Positions 1 to 8,576 of a DNA stretch of 64,000 bases are shown piece by piece. Origin of the DNA: Microbacterium luticocti DSM 19459 (lineage in GTDB: Bacteria > Actinomycetota > Actinomycetes > Actinomycetales > Microbacteriaceae). Below the pieces are notes generated by a model that saw only the letters and a program-made list of their open reading frames with translations, was not told the origin of the DNA and ran no database searches. A program made the translations under genes and the position numbers. The stretch covers positions 145,227 to 209,226 of the forward strand of contig NZ_AULS01000004.1 in the NCBI RefSeq assembly GCF_000422405.1. The letters run 5' to 3'. Numbering within the stretch: the stretch's first letter is position 1; the number at the start of each line of letters is the position of its first letter.

Positions 1-13
1 CGTCCTCCTTCAT
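1..13 (-). CDS. 5' end of an unidentified gene running off the left edge
   Basis: The reverse strand opens an ATG at 13-11 followed by Lys-Glu-Asp codons and leaves the window. A purine-rich GAGAGGA sits about five bases before the ATG and a TAGCGT hexamer at 30-35 could be its -10 element. Only four codons are visible, so no product can be named; it would be transcribed away from pntB, in the same direction. Confidence 0.45.
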
Positions 14-29
14 CGCAGTCCTCTCGCCC

Positions 30-35
30 ACGCTA
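30..35 (-). promoter_or_regulatory. Putative -10 element of the left-edge gene
   Basis: TAGCGT on the reverse strand lies 16 bases before the ATG at 13, leaving room for the short ribosome-binding site GAGAGGA in between, so this start would be leadered. Confidence 0.35.
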
Positions 36-50
36 CCCGCCGGGCCGGGC

Positions 51-286
51 CGTCGACAGGCTGGATCGGCCCTTCGTGCCCGCGTGCGGCATGGTTCGCG
101 CGGTTGCGCCTGTCGACGGGCCGGTGGCGCTGAGCGTCGGGGATGGACCGCCGCTCCGGCCGACGGCCAGACCGGACCGCCACTCCGGCCGACCGCCGGA
201 CCGGACCGTCGACAGGCTGGATCGGCCCTTCGTGCCCGCGTGTTGCATGGTTCGCGCGGTTGCGCCTGTCGACGGGCCGGTGGCGC
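51..286. repeat. 80-bp direct repeat pair in the non-coding left edge
   Basis: Bases 51-130 recur at 207-286 with two mismatches, a spacing of 156 bases. Each copy begins with CGTCGACAGG and carries its reverse complement CCTGTCGACG near the other end, so each unit is itself weakly palindromic. The spacer 143-206 repeats CCGGACCG-type words. The stretch 14-360 holds no convincing gene: the open reverse frame through it encodes the same roughly 25-residue peptide twice, as expected of repeated DNA. A small GGGCC-GAC-GGCCC hairpin at 301-313 might end the pntB transcript. Confidence 0.8.
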
Positions 287-360
287 CCAGAGCTGCGGGA
301 GGGCCGACGGCCCCGAACCCCGAGTTCAACCGAAGCCCGGCGCCCCGGCGCCCCCAGCAC

Positions 361-1773
361 TCACAGTGCAGACAGGATGTCCTGCACCCGCTCCTTGGCG
401 TCGCCGAACAGCATCTGCGCGTTGTCGCGGTAGAACAGCGGGTTCGCGACACCGGCATACCCCGATGCCATCGACCGCTTGAACACGACGACGTTGCGTG
501 CCTCCCACACCCGCAGCACCGGCATCCCGGCGATCGGGCTGCCGGGATCCTGCGCGGCCGCCGGGTTCACGGTGTCGTTCGCGCCGATCACCAGCACCAC
601 GTCGGTGTCGGCGAGGTCGTCGTTGATCTCGTCCATCTCGAGCACGATGTCGTAGGGCACCTTCGCCTCGGCCAGCAGCACGTTCATGTGCCCGGGCAGT
701 CGCCCGGCGACCGGGTGGATGCCGAACCGCACCTCGATGCCGCGCTCCCGCAGCCGGCGGGCCAGGTCGGCGACCGGATACTGCGCCTGCGCGACCGCCA
801 TGCCGTACCCCGGGGTGATCACCACGCTCGACGCCGAGGTCAGCAGTTCGGCGACGGATACGGCATCCGTCTCACGATGCGTGCCGGTCACCTCCTCGCC
901 CTTCGCGGGCGCCTCGATGCCGAACCCGCCGGCGATCACCGAGATGAACGACCGGTTCATCGCCTGGCACATGATGTACGACAGGTACGCACCCGACGAT
1001 CCCACCAGCGCACCGGTGACGATGAGCAGATCGTTGTTCAGCAGGAAGCCGGCCGCCGCGGCCGCCCACCCCGAGTAGCTGTTGAGCATCGAGATCACGA
1101 CCGGCATGTCGCCGCCGCCGATCGACGCCACCAGGTGCCAGCCGAGCGCGAGGGCCAGCGCCGTCACCACGACCAGCAGCCACAACTGCGGGGTGATCAC
1201 GTACCAGACGGTCAGCGCCACGAACAGCACCAGCGCCGCGACGTTCAGCACGTTCTTGCCCGGCAGCATGAGCGGCCGTGACGACATCTTCGCCGACAGC
1301 TTCAGGTAGGCCACGATCGACCCGGTGAAGGTCACCGCACCGATGAACACCCCGATGAACACCTCACCGCGGTGGATGCCCTCCAGGCTCGGCGCGATCC
1401 CCTCGGCGTGCAGGGCCCCGTTCCAACCGACCAGCACCGCGGCCAGCCCGACGAAGCTGTGGAACAGCGCGATCAGCTCGGGCATGCCGGTCATCTGCAC
1501 GGTGCGGGCCCGCCACAGTCCGATCGCCGCGCCGATCACGACGGCCACCACCAGCAGACTCAGCCCGAGGGCACCGGATGCCGCACCCCAGGCATCCGAG
1601 ATCATCAGCCACAGCGTCGCCAGCAGCGCGACGGTCATGCCGGCGATGCCGTACACGACGCCGCCCCGGGCGCGCTCGTGCCGACTGAGGCCGGCCAGGC
1701 TCAGAATGAACAGCAGTGCGGCGACGATGTACGCCGCGCCGGCGATCGCGCCGGCGATGGTCAGGGCGCTCAC
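361..1773 (-). CDS. pntB: NAD(P) transhydrogenase subunit beta (PntB)
   Basis: A 470-residue membrane subunit of the proton-translocating transhydrogenase, which passes hydride between NADH and NADP+ and so links NADPH supply to the proton gradient. The N-terminal part (to about residue 270) is a run of hydrophobic helices. The C-terminal soluble NADP(H) domain shows [10 protein letters not shown] near residue 321 and [10 protein letters not shown] near 396, both typical of domain III. The GTG start was chosen because it overlaps the pntA stop (GTGA at 1770-1773) and is preceded by AAGGAG; longer forms would run through pntA. Length fits E. coli PntB (462). Cotranscribed with pntA. Certain at family level. 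Confidence 0.95.
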   Translation of the reverse strand: MSALTIAGAIAGAAYIVAALLFILSLAGLSRHERARGGVVYGIAGMTVALLATLWLMISDAWGAASGALGLSLLVVAVVIGAAIGLWRARTVQMTGMPELIALFHSFVGLAAVLVGWNGALHAEGIAPSLEGIHRGEVFIGVFIGAVTFTGSIVAYLKLSAKMSSRPLMLPGKNVLNVAALVLFVALTVWYVITPQLWLLVVVTALALALGWHLVASIGGGDMPVVISMLNSYSGWAAAAAGFLLNNDLLIVTGALVGSSGAYLSYIMCQAMNRSFISVIAGGFGIEAPAKGEEVTGTHRETDAVSVAELLTSASSVVITPGYGMAVAQAQYPVADLARRLRERGIEVRFGIHPVAGRLPGHMNVLLAEAKVPYDIVLEMDEINDDLADTDVVLVIGANDTVNPAAAQDPGSPIAGMPVLRVWEARNVVVFKRSMASGYAGVANPLFYRDNAQMLFGDAKERVQDILSAL

Positions 1774-3332
1774 CGGTGGGTCTCCTTCGCGTCGGTCGCC
1801 GGTTCTTTCACGAACATCGCCAGCATCCTGCGGGTCACGGCGAAACCGCCGAAGATGTTGATGCTCGCCAGCAGCACGGCGACGGCCGCGAGGATCTGCA
1901 CCACCAGGTTCGGCACGGTCAGTTGCACCATGGCGCCGACCACGATGATGCCGCTGATCGCGTTGGTGACGCTCATCAGCGGGGTGTGCAGCGCGTGCGC
2001 CACGTTTCCGATCACATAGAAGCCGACGACGACGGCAAGGGTCAGCACCAAGAAGTGCTGCGGCAGCGGCGGCGGCGCGATCGCGCACACCGCGAACAGC
2101 ACGGCCATGCCCAGCACGATCAGCCCGGTCTTCGCGCCGCGCGAGAGCGTGGTGCGCGGTGTCGGTTCGGGGGCGGATGCCGCGGCCGGCGCCGTCGGCA
2201 CGGGAGCGGCCGAGACCTGTACGGGCGGGGGCGGCCAGGTCACCGCACCGTCACGGGCGACGGTCACGGCCCGCTGCACGATGTCGTCGTCGTCGATCGA
2301 CAGCTGCCCGTCCTTGCCGGGTGTGAGCAGGGTCAGCAGGTTGACCAGGTTCGTGCCGTACAGCTGCGACGCCTGTGCGGGCAGGCGCCCGGCGAGGTCG
2401 GAGTACCCGAGGATGACCACGCCGTTGTCGGTGACGATGCGCTGCCCCGACACCGATCCTTCGACGTTGCCACCCGAAGCGGCGGCCATGTCGACGATGA
2501 CGCTGCCCGGCTTCATGCTCGCCACATCGGCCGCGGTGATCAGCCGGGGCGCTGGCCGGCCGGGGATCTGCGCGGTGGTGATGATGATGTCGACCTCGCG
2601 TGCCTGCTCGGAGTAGATCTCGGCGGCCCGACGGTCGTACGCCTCGCTGGTAGCCTTGGCATAGCCGTCGGTGGACTGCTCCACCTCGACATCGACCGGC
2701 AGGTATTCGCCGCCGATCGAGCGCACCTGGTCGGCGACCTCGGGGCGCGGGTCGGTGGCGCGCACGATCGCACCCAGGCTCGAGGCCGCGCCGATCGCGG
2801 CCAGGCCCGCCACACCGGCACCGGCGACGAGCACCTTCGCGGGCGGCACCTTGCCGGCGGCGGTGACCTGACCGGTGAAGAACCGGCCGAACTCGTGGGC
2901 TGCCTCGACCACAGCGCGGTACCCGGCGATGTTGGCCATCGAGCTGAGCACGTCCATCGACTGCGCGCGAGAGATGCGCGGCACGGCGTCCAGGGCCAGC
3001 GCGGTGACGCCGCGGGCGGCGAGTCGCGCAAGCAACTCGGGGCGCAGTGCCGGGCTCAGCAGCGCGACGAGCACCGCACCGGGGCGCAGCCGCTCGATCT
3101 CGGCGTCGTCGGGCGCGGCGACCTTCAGCACGACGTCCGAGCTCCAGGCATCCGCCGCGTCGGTGACACTGGCCCCGGCGTCGGCGTATGCGGCGTCGGG
3201 GAACGACGAGCGGGCGCCGGCTGCGGCCTGCACCACCACGTCGTAGCCGAGCTTTCGGATCCTCGCGACGGTCGCGGGTGTGGCCGCGACCCGATTCTCG
3301 TCGTCGGGTTCGATGACGATTCCGATGCGCAT
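1770..3332 (-). CDS. pntA: NAD(P) transhydrogenase subunit alpha (PntA, undivided form)
   Basis: A 520-residue alpha subunit with the NAD(H)-binding domain I (about residues 1-380, Rossmann motif [14 protein letters not shown] near 166) fused to a C-terminal membrane segment of about four helices containing [16 protein letters not shown]. Many actinobacteria split this subunit into PntAA and PntAB; here it is one chain, as in E. coli (510 residues). An Ala/Pro/Thr-rich linker of about 25 residues joins the parts. ATG at 3332 follows ACGGAG at good spacing. It is first of a two-gene operon and overlaps pntB by four bases. The 176-base gap to the divergent pyrE would carry promoters in both directions. 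Confidence 0.95.
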   Translation of the reverse strand: MRIGIVIEPDDENRVAATPATVARIRKLGYDVVVQAAAGARSSFPDAAYADAGASVTDAADAWSSDVVLKVAAPDDAEIERLRPGAVLVALLSPALRPELLARLAARGVTALALDAVPRISRAQSMDVLSSMANIAGYRAVVEAAHEFGRFFTGQVTAAGKVPPAKVLVAGAGVAGLAAIGAASSLGAIVRATDPRPEVADQVRSIGGEYLPVDVEVEQSTDGYAKATSEAYDRRAAEIYSEQAREVDIIITTAQIPGRPAPRLITAADVASMKPGSVIVDMAAASGGNVEGSVSGQRIVTDNGVVILGYSDLAGRLPAQASQLYGTNLVNLLTLLTPGKDGQLSIDDDDIVQRAVTVARDGAVTWPPPPVQVSAAPVPTAPAAASAPEPTPRTTLSRGAKTGLIVLGMAVLFAVCAIAPPPLPQHFLVLTLAVVVGFYVIGNVAHALHTPLMSVTNAISGIIVVGAMVQLTVPNLVVQILAAVAVLLASINIFGGFAVTRRMLAMFVKEPATDAKETHR

Positions 3333-3495
3333 CGATGAGCTCCGTTGTTCTGGGTGGGGATCCCGCGGCTTCGGGCCACGGCGGGGTCTGTGACCGACTA
3401 TAGGGGCAGGGCAGAAGACGACCCGGTTCGTAGCGCCGGTGCAAACCGAAAGAATCGACAGATCTTCCTCCGGCGGAAGTGGGTGGCCCGGCTCG

Positions 3496-3501
3496 TAGAC
3501 T
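3496..3501 (+). promoter_or_regulatory. -10 element giving leaderless pyrE
   Basis: TAGACT ends seven bases before the pyrE ATG at 3509. There is no Shine-Dalgarno sequence, so transcription probably begins on the start codon. Confidence 0.65.
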
Positions 3502-3508
3502 CGACGCC

Positions 3509-4087
3509 ATGACCGCCGCATCCACCCCCGCCCTCGAAGCCGACCGCCGGGCCCTCATCGACCTCATCACCGGCGAGGCGGTGTTCCACGGCGACTTCAC
3601 GCTGTCCAGCGGCAAGAAGGCCACCTACTACGTCGACATGCGCAAGCTCACCCTCGACCACCGGGCGGCGCCGGCGATCGGACGGATCATGCTCGACCTC
3701 ATCCGCGACATCGACGGCATCGTCGCCGTGGGCGGGCTGACCCTGGGGGCCGACCCGATCGCGAACGCGATCATGCACGAGTCGGCGCGCACCGACCGGC
3801 CGCTGGACGCGTTCGTGGTGCGCAAGGAGCCCAAGGACCACGGCCGCGGTCGGCAGATCGAGGGGGCGGATGTCGCGGGCAGACGCGTCGTGGTCGTCGA
3901 AGACACCTCGACCACCGGGCAATCCGCGCTGAAGGCGGTCGAGGCGTTGCGACGGGAGGGGGCCGAGCCGGTGGCGGTCGCCGTGATCGTCGACCGGCGC
4001 ACCGGGGCGCAGGCCGCCGTCGAGGCCGCCGGGCTGCAGTGGCTGGCCGCGATCGACCTGGACGATCTCGGCCTGCAGCCGCAGTAG
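3509..4087 (+). CDS. pyrE: Orotate phosphoribosyltransferase
   Basis: A 192-residue soluble enzyme that joins orotate to PRPP to give orotidine 5'-phosphate in pyrimidine synthesis. Visible are FTLSSGKKATYYVD near the N-terminus and the PRPP-binding signature VVVVEDTSTTGQSAL in the second half, with the paired acids followed by small residues. The ATG at 3509 is preferred over the in-frame upstream start at 3479 because it sits directly behind a TAGACT -10 and matches family length. No other pyrimidine genes are nearby; it stands between pntA, divergent, and the LacI regulator. Confidence 0.95.
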   Translation: MTAASTPALEADRRALIDLITGEAVFHGDFTLSSGKKATYYVDMRKLTLDHRAAPAIGRIMLDLIRDIDGIVAVGGLTLGADPIANAIMHESARTDRPLDAFVVRKEPKDHGRGRQIEGADVAGRRVVVVEDTSTTGQSALKAVEALRREGAEPVAVAVIVDRRTGAQAAVEAAGLQWLAAIDLDDLGLQPQ

Positions 4088-4113
4088 TCGCGCGCGGCGA
4101 CCGGCGCCGATCC

Positions 4114-4125
4114 GGTAACGTTGCC
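4114..4125. promoter_or_regulatory. LacI-type operator before the regulator gene
   Basis: GGTAACGTTGCC is a palindrome with one mismatched pair around the AACGTT centre typical of LacI-family sites. It ends 22 bases before the regulator's ATG, suggesting autoregulation. Confidence 0.5.
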
Positions 4126-4147
4126 AAAAAGGCAGGACCGGAGCGCC

Positions 4148-5203
4148 ATGGACGACGCAGGGATGACCGCCGCTCAGGCAGCGGGCGACGCCGCGCCGCG
4201 GCGCGCGACGATGAAGGATGTCGCGGCCCGCGCGGGTGTCGGACTCTCGACCGTCTCGCGGGTGGTCTCGGGCAAGGGCGGTGTCGCGCCGGCGAAGGTG
4301 CGGGCGGTGGAACGGGCGGTCCGCGACCTCAATTTCAGCCGCAACGACTTCGCGCATCGGCTGCGCACCGGCACCTCGGCGACCATCGGCATGGTCGTCA
4401 CCAACATCTCCGACCCGTTCTTCTCGGCCCTGGTCAGCGGCGTCGAAGAACGCGCCCGGGCGCGTGATCAGCTCGTGCTCGTGGCATCCGTCACCGATGA
4501 CTCGGCCGAGGCCGAACGGGTGATCCGCCGACTGCTGCAGCGTCGCCTCGACGGGTTGATCCTCGTCGCGCCCGAAGACGCCGACCTGCGCTTTCTGCAG
4601 GAGGAGCAGCGCGCCGGCACCCCGGTCGTGTTCGTCGACCAACCACCCACCGGCATGGACGCCGACGTCGTCGTCGTCGACAACGAGGGCGGCGCGGCCG
4701 CCGCCGTGCGGCACCTGCACGAGGTAGGACACCGGCGCATCGCCTGCTTCGCGCACGTGTCGGGCCGGTACACCTCGGCCCGCCGCGAAGCCGGCTACTA
4801 CCGCGGTCTGGCACAGGCCGGGCTTCCCGCCGACCCTGCGCTGGTCGTCTCGGTCGACGACGAGGTCGACGTGTGCACCGAGGCGCTGCTCGAGCTGGCG
4901 CGGCTGCCCGACCCGCCCACCGCGATCTTCTCCACCAACGGCCGCACCACCAAGGCGATCCTCGGCGCGCAGCGGCTGCTCGGCTCGCGCCTGGCGCTGA
5001 TCGGCTTCGACGACTTCGACCTCGCCGTGCTGATGGATCCGCCCACCACGACGATCGTGCAGGACCCGGTCGCCATCGGCCGCGCGGCCGCCGACCTGCT
5101 GTTCAGCCGTATCGCCGGGCGCACCGGCCCGGTCCAGCACATCACGCTCGCCACCCGCCTGGTCGAGCGCGGCTCGGGCGAGCTGGTGCCGTACCGCGAC
5201 TGA
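4148..5203 (+). CDS. LacI-family transcriptional regulator of the sugar ABC locus
   Basis: A 351-residue repressor-type protein. The N-terminal helix-turn-helix reads MKDVAARAGVGLSTVSRVV near residue 22, followed by the hinge region and a periplasmic-binding-protein-like effector domain (MVVTNISDPFFSALVSGVEE onward). ATG 4148 follows GGACCGGAG at suitable distance; an upstream in-frame TTG at 4121 is rejected because it lies inside the probable operator. It precedes a sugar ABC transporter and ROK kinase on the same strand, so it most likely controls them in response to the transported sugar. Sites with an AACGTT core occur before this gene and before the lipoprotein gene. The effector cannot be named. 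Confidence 0.92.
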   Translation: MDDAGMTAAQAAGDAAPRRATMKDVAARAGVGLSTVSRVVSGKGGVAPAKVRAVERAVRDLNFSRNDFAHRLRTGTSATIGMVVTNISDPFFSALVSGVEERARARDQLVLVASVTDDSAEAERVIRRLLQRRLDGLILVAPEDADLRFLQEEQRAGTPVVFVDQPPTGMDADVVVVDNEGGAAAAVRHLHEVGHRRIACFAHVSGRYTSARREAGYYRGLAQAGLPADPALVVSVDDEVDVCTEALLELARLPDPPTAIFSTNGRTTKAILGAQRLLGSRLALIGFDDFDLAVLMDPPTTTIVQDPVAIGRAAADLLFSRIAGRTGPVQHITLATRLVERGSGELVPYRD

Positions 5204-5264
5204 GCCCGGTCCACCGGATCACGATTCGGTCACAGGTCGGATGTCTGTTGCCTCTCATCTTGCG

Positions 5265-5282
5265 TCTGACAACGTTTTCAGA
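5265..5282. promoter_or_regulatory. LacI-type operator before the sugar ABC operon
   Basis: TCTGACAACGTTTTCAGA is an 18-base palindrome with a single mismatched pair, centred on AACGTT, 82 bases before the lipoprotein ATG. It shares the core with the site at 4114-4125, consistent with one regulator acting on both. TTGCGT at 5260-5265 and TTTCAT at 5283-5288 would make a weak promoter with the operator in its spacer. Confidence 0.6.
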
Positions 5283-5364
5283 TTTCATGGCACCAATCGA
5301 GGACGTGCAGGCCGACCCACCGGCGGGCTGCGGCATCCCACGACCACATCCAACGGAGGATCAC

Positions 5365-6648
5365 ATGCGGAAAGCACTCGCAGCAGTCGCTGGCCTGGCG
5401 GTCGCCGGACTCGCGCTCGCCGGCTGCGCCGGCGGCTCGAACGGCGGGGGCGACAAGGGCGGAGACCCGAACCAGGTCGAGGTGTTCACCTGGTGGGCAT
5501 CCGGCTCTGAGAAGACCGGCCTGGATGCGCTGGTCAAGGTGTTCAACGAGCAGTACCCCAACGTGAAGTTCATCAACGCCGCCGTCGCCGGCGGTGCCGG
5601 GTCGAACGCCAAGAACGCGCTGGCCTCGCGCCTGAAGGCGAACAACCCGCCGGACTCGTTCCAGGCCCACGCCGGCGCCGAGCTCACCGACTACATCGAG
5701 GCGAACAAGCTCGAAGACCTCAGCGGCTTCTACAAAGACAACGGACTGACCGACGTGTTCCCGTCGACGCTGCTGGACCGCCTGACCGTCGACGGCAAGA
5801 TCTACTCGGTGCCCAGCAACATCCACCGCGCGAACGTGGTGTGGGTCAACACCGACCTGCTCACCAAGGCCGGCATCGACCCGACCAAGGCCCCCGCCGA
5901 CATCGACGCGTGGCTGGCCGACATGAAGAAGCTGAAGGACTCGGGCGTGGCCACCCCGCTGTCGGTGGCCACCGACTGGACCCAGGTGCAGCTGTTCGAG
6001 AACGTGCTGCTGTCGACGCTGGGCGCCGACGGCTACCAGGGCCTGTGGAACGGTGACACCAAGTTCGACTCGGCCGAGGTCACCAAGGCCATCGACAACT
6101 ACGGCAAGCTGCTGGCCTACGCCAACACCGACGGCACCGGGCAGGACTGGCCGGTCGCGACCGACATGGTCATCGACGGCACCGCCGCCTACAACGTGAT
6201 GGGCGACTGGGCGCTGGCCGAGTTCGACGCCAAGGGCAAGACGTACGGCAAGGAGTACACCACCTGGCCGACGCCCGGCACCGACGGCACGTTCGACTTC
6301 CTCGCCGACTCGTTCACGCTGCCGGTGGGTGCCCCGCACCCCGACGCCGCGAAGGACTGGCTGAAGACGATCAGCTCGGCCGACGGGCAGAAGGCGTTCA
6401 ACCTCGCCAAGGGCTCGATCCCCGCGCGCACCGACGCGAACGCCGCCGACTACCCCGAGTACCAGCAGGGCGCGATGGCCTCGTTCGCCAAGGACACCGT
6501 GGTCAGCTCGCTCGCGCACGGCGCGGCGGTGAAGGTGTCGTGGTTGAACGACATCACCTCCGCGATCGGGCAGTACGTCTCCACCAAGGACGGCAAGGCC
6601 CTGCAGGATGCGCTGGTGCAGGCGCAGACCAAGGGTCTCGGACAGTGA
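5365..6648 (+). CDS. Sugar ABC transporter substrate-binding lipoprotein
   Basis: A 427-residue extracytoplasmic binding protein of the CUT1 (family 1) type. A lysine-containing signal peptide ends in a lipobox LALAGC with the lipidated Cys near residue 22, followed by a Gly/Asn-rich linker. The mature domain begins VEVFTWWASGSEKTGLDAL and resembles glucose/mannose-type binding proteins (GtsA-like). ATG is set by CGGAGGATCAC; the long open frame upstream is spurious. It is followed, after a 14-bp hairpin, by two permease genes. No ATPase gene is present, so a shared MsiK-type ATPase elsewhere is likely. Sugar identity is inferred only. Confidence 0.93.
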   Translation: MRKALAAVAGLAVAGLALAGCAGGSNGGGDKGGDPNQVEVFTWWASGSEKTGLDALVKVFNEQYPNVKFINAAVAGGAGSNAKNALASRLKANNPPDSFQAHAGAELTDYIEANKLEDLSGFYKDNGLTDVFPSTLLDRLTVDGKIYSVPSNIHRANVVWVNTDLLTKAGIDPTKAPADIDAWLADMKKLKDSGVATPLSVATDWTQVQLFENVLLSTLGADGYQGLWNGDTKFDSAEVTKAIDNYGKLLAYANTDGTGQDWPVATDMVIDGTAAYNVMGDWALAEFDAKGKTYGKEYTTWPTPGTDGTFDFLADSFTLPVGAPHPDAAKDWLKTISSADGQKAFNLAKGSIPARTDANAADYPEYQQGAMASFAKDTVVSSLAHGAAVKVSWLNDITSAIGQYVSTKDGKALQDALVQAQTKGLGQ

Positions 6649-6656
6649 CAACCCGC

Positions 6657-6699
6657 ACCCGCGCGGGGCGACGGCATCCGTTCGCCGCCCCGCGCGGGT
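6657..6699 (+). terminator. Intra-operon stem-loop after the binding-protein gene
   Basis: ACCCGCGCGGGGCG (6657-6670) pairs perfectly with CGCCCCGCGCGGGT (6686-6699) across a 15-base loop. There is no T run, so it more likely limits read-through or protects the upstream mRNA, giving more binding protein than permease, than stops transcription outright. Confidence 0.65.
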
Positions 6700-6771
6700 T
6701 CGCCGCGTCGGGCCCGCCCCGCGCGGCGTGAACCCGGGCCCGCCCCGCCCGCCACGTCAAGGAGGACACCG

Positions 6772-7662
6772 ATGCGCAAGGGCATCCGCAACTGGGGACC
6801 GCCGCTGCTGTTGATCTCGCCGACCATCGTGCTGATCGGCATCTTCGTCTACGTCCTCATCGGCGTGAACATCTCCACCGCGATGACCAAGGACTCGGCC
6901 CTGTCGGCGTCGGAGTTCGTGGGCCTGGCGAACTTCGGTGACCTGCTCACCGAGCCGCGCTTTCTGCACTCACTGGCCAACCTCGGCATCTTCACCGTGT
7001 TCTTCATGGTGGGCACGATGCTGTTCGGGTTCTTGTGGGCGTGGATGCTCGACAAGGGCGTGACGGCCGAGGGAGCGTTTCGATCCATCTATCTGTTCCC
7101 GATGGCCGTCTCGTTCGTGGCGTCCGGTGTCGTCTGGCGGTGGCTGCTCAGCTCCGCCAAGGATGACCGCGCCTCGGGCCTGAACCGGCTGCTGCAGGCG
7201 ATCGGCCTGGGCGGCCTGCAGAACGACTGGTACAACACCCCGCTGTGGGGCATGGCGGCCATGGCGATGCCGGCGATCTGGCAGCTGGCCGGCTACGTGA
7301 TGGCCCTGTTCCTGTCGGGCTTCCGTGGCATCCCCGACGAACTGCGTGAGGCCGCCCGCATGGACGGCGCCAGCGAATGGAAGCTGTACCGGCATGTGAT
7401 CTTTCCGCAGCTGAGCCCGGTCGCCCTGTCGGCGCTGGTGATCGTCGCGCACATGTCGCTGAAGGTGTTCGACCTGATCATGGCGATCACCGGGTCGGTG
7501 TACATCACCGAGGTGCCGGCGACCTACATGTGGGTGGCGCTCACCGGAGCCGAGTACGGCAAGGCGTCCGCGATCGCGACGATCCTGCTGCTGCTGGTGT
7601 GCGTGTTCATCGTGCCGTACCTGATCTACACCGCCCGCGCCGAGAGGAAGGCCCGCCGATGA
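6772..7662 (+). CDS. Sugar ABC transporter permease (MalF-like)
   Basis: A 296-residue inner-membrane subunit of the CUT1 carbohydrate importer with about six hydrophobic helices. The EAA loop that docks the ATPase is visible as EAARMDGASEWKLYRHVIFP near residues 192-211. ATG 6772 follows AAGGAGGACACCG. The stop overlaps the next permease's start (ATGA at 7659-7662), so the pair is translationally coupled and forms the heterodimeric channel. Confidence 0.94.
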   Translation: MRKGIRNWGPPLLLISPTIVLIGIFVYVLIGVNISTAMTKDSALSASEFVGLANFGDLLTEPRFLHSLANLGIFTVFFMVGTMLFGFLWAWMLDKGVTAEGAFRSIYLFPMAVSFVASGVVWRWLLSSAKDDRASGLNRLLQAIGLGGLQNDWYNTPLWGMAAMAMPAIWQLAGYVMALFLSGFRGIPDELREAARMDGASEWKLYRHVIFPQLSPVALSALVIVAHMSLKVFDLIMAITGSVYITEVPATYMWVALTGAEYGKASAIATILLLLVCVFIVPYLIYTARAERKARR

Positions 7663-8576
7663 CCGTCGCCACCGGAATCGAGCGCCGCGCCCCGCTGGAT
7701 GTCGGCGTCCCCACCGCACACAAGACCCGCGCCCGCGTCGGCCGCACCGCCAAATACGTCATCCTGCTGCTGTTCGTGGTGATCGTGCTGATGCCGGTGT
7801 ACGTGCTGCTGGTGACGAGCCTGAAGCCCCCGTCGGACGTCTCGGCCGCGACATCCTGGTCACTGCCGCTGCGCTGGCCGTGGCAGGCCGGCCCCGACGG
7901 GATGACCGGGTTCGACAACTGGGCCGCCGCCTGGAACACCCTGGCCGCACCGATCGGACGCACGTTCCTGCTGGCGATCCCCGCCGCGATCATCTCGGCG
8001 ATGCTCGGCTCGATGAACGGGTTCGTGCTCAGCCGCTGGAAGTTCCCGTACGCGAACATCGTGTTCACCCTGATCCTGTTCGGCATGTTCATCCCGTACC
8101 AGGCGATCATGGTGCCGCTGGTGCAGATGAAGACGTCGCTGGGGATGCCCAGCAACATCCTCACCCTGCTGATCGTGCACATCATCTACGGTCTGCCGAT
8201 CTGCACGCTGATCTTCCGCAACTACTACGAGGGCGTGCCGAACGAACTCATGGAGGCCTCGCGCGTGGACGGCGCCGGCATGCTGGGCTCGTACTGGCGC
8301 ATCATCCTGCCGCTGTCGCTGCCCGGGTTCGTGGTGACGATCATCTGGCAGTTCACCTCGGCGTGGAACGACTACCTGTTCGCGCTCTTCCTGTCGGACG
8401 CGAACCAGGGGCCGGTGTCGCTGTCGCTGGTGAACCTGTCGCAGGGCGCGCAGCTGTCGAACTACGGCGCGTCGATGGCGGGGGCACTGATCGCGTCGCT
8501 GCCGACCCTGGTGGTCTACATCATCCTCGGCAAGTACTTCATCGGCGGACTGATGAGCGGGTCGGTCAAGTCGTGA
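7659..8576 (+). CDS. Sugar ABC transporter permease (MalG-like)
   Basis: A 305-residue second channel subunit. A hydrophilic N-terminus of about 30 residues precedes the first helix (YVILLLFVVIVLMPVYVLLV), and the EAA loop reads MEASRVDGAGMLGSYWRIIL. The ATG overlaps the preceding stop by four bases, and its own stop overlaps the ROK kinase's GTG (GTGA at 8573-8576), so lipoprotein, both permeases and kinase form one operon. Confidence 0.94.
   Translation: MTVATGIERRAPLDVGVPTAHKTRARVGRTAKYVILLLFVVIVLMPVYVLLVTSLKPPSDVSAATSWSLPLRWPWQAGPDGMTGFDNWAAAWNTLAAPIGRTFLLAIPAAIISAMLGSMNGFVLSRWKFPYANIVFTLILFGMFIPYQAIMVPLVQMKTSLGMPSNILTLLIVHIIYGLPICTLIFRNYYEGVPNELMEASRVDGAGMLGSYWRIILPLSLPGFVVTIIWQFTSAWNDYLFALFLSDANQGPVSLSLVNLSQGAQLSNYGASMAGALIASLPTLVVYIILGKYFIGGLMSGSVKS

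Noticed and set aside
10..360. Open reverse frame of 116 residues in the left edge
   Set aside because: It encodes the same 25-residue peptide twice because the DNA is repeated; Arg/Pro-rich composition and no ribosome-binding site.
5204..5364. Catabolite-repression cre box reading of the 5265-5282 palindrome
   Set aside because: High-GC actinobacteria of this group lack CcpA; a site for the adjacent LacI regulator is the simpler explanation.
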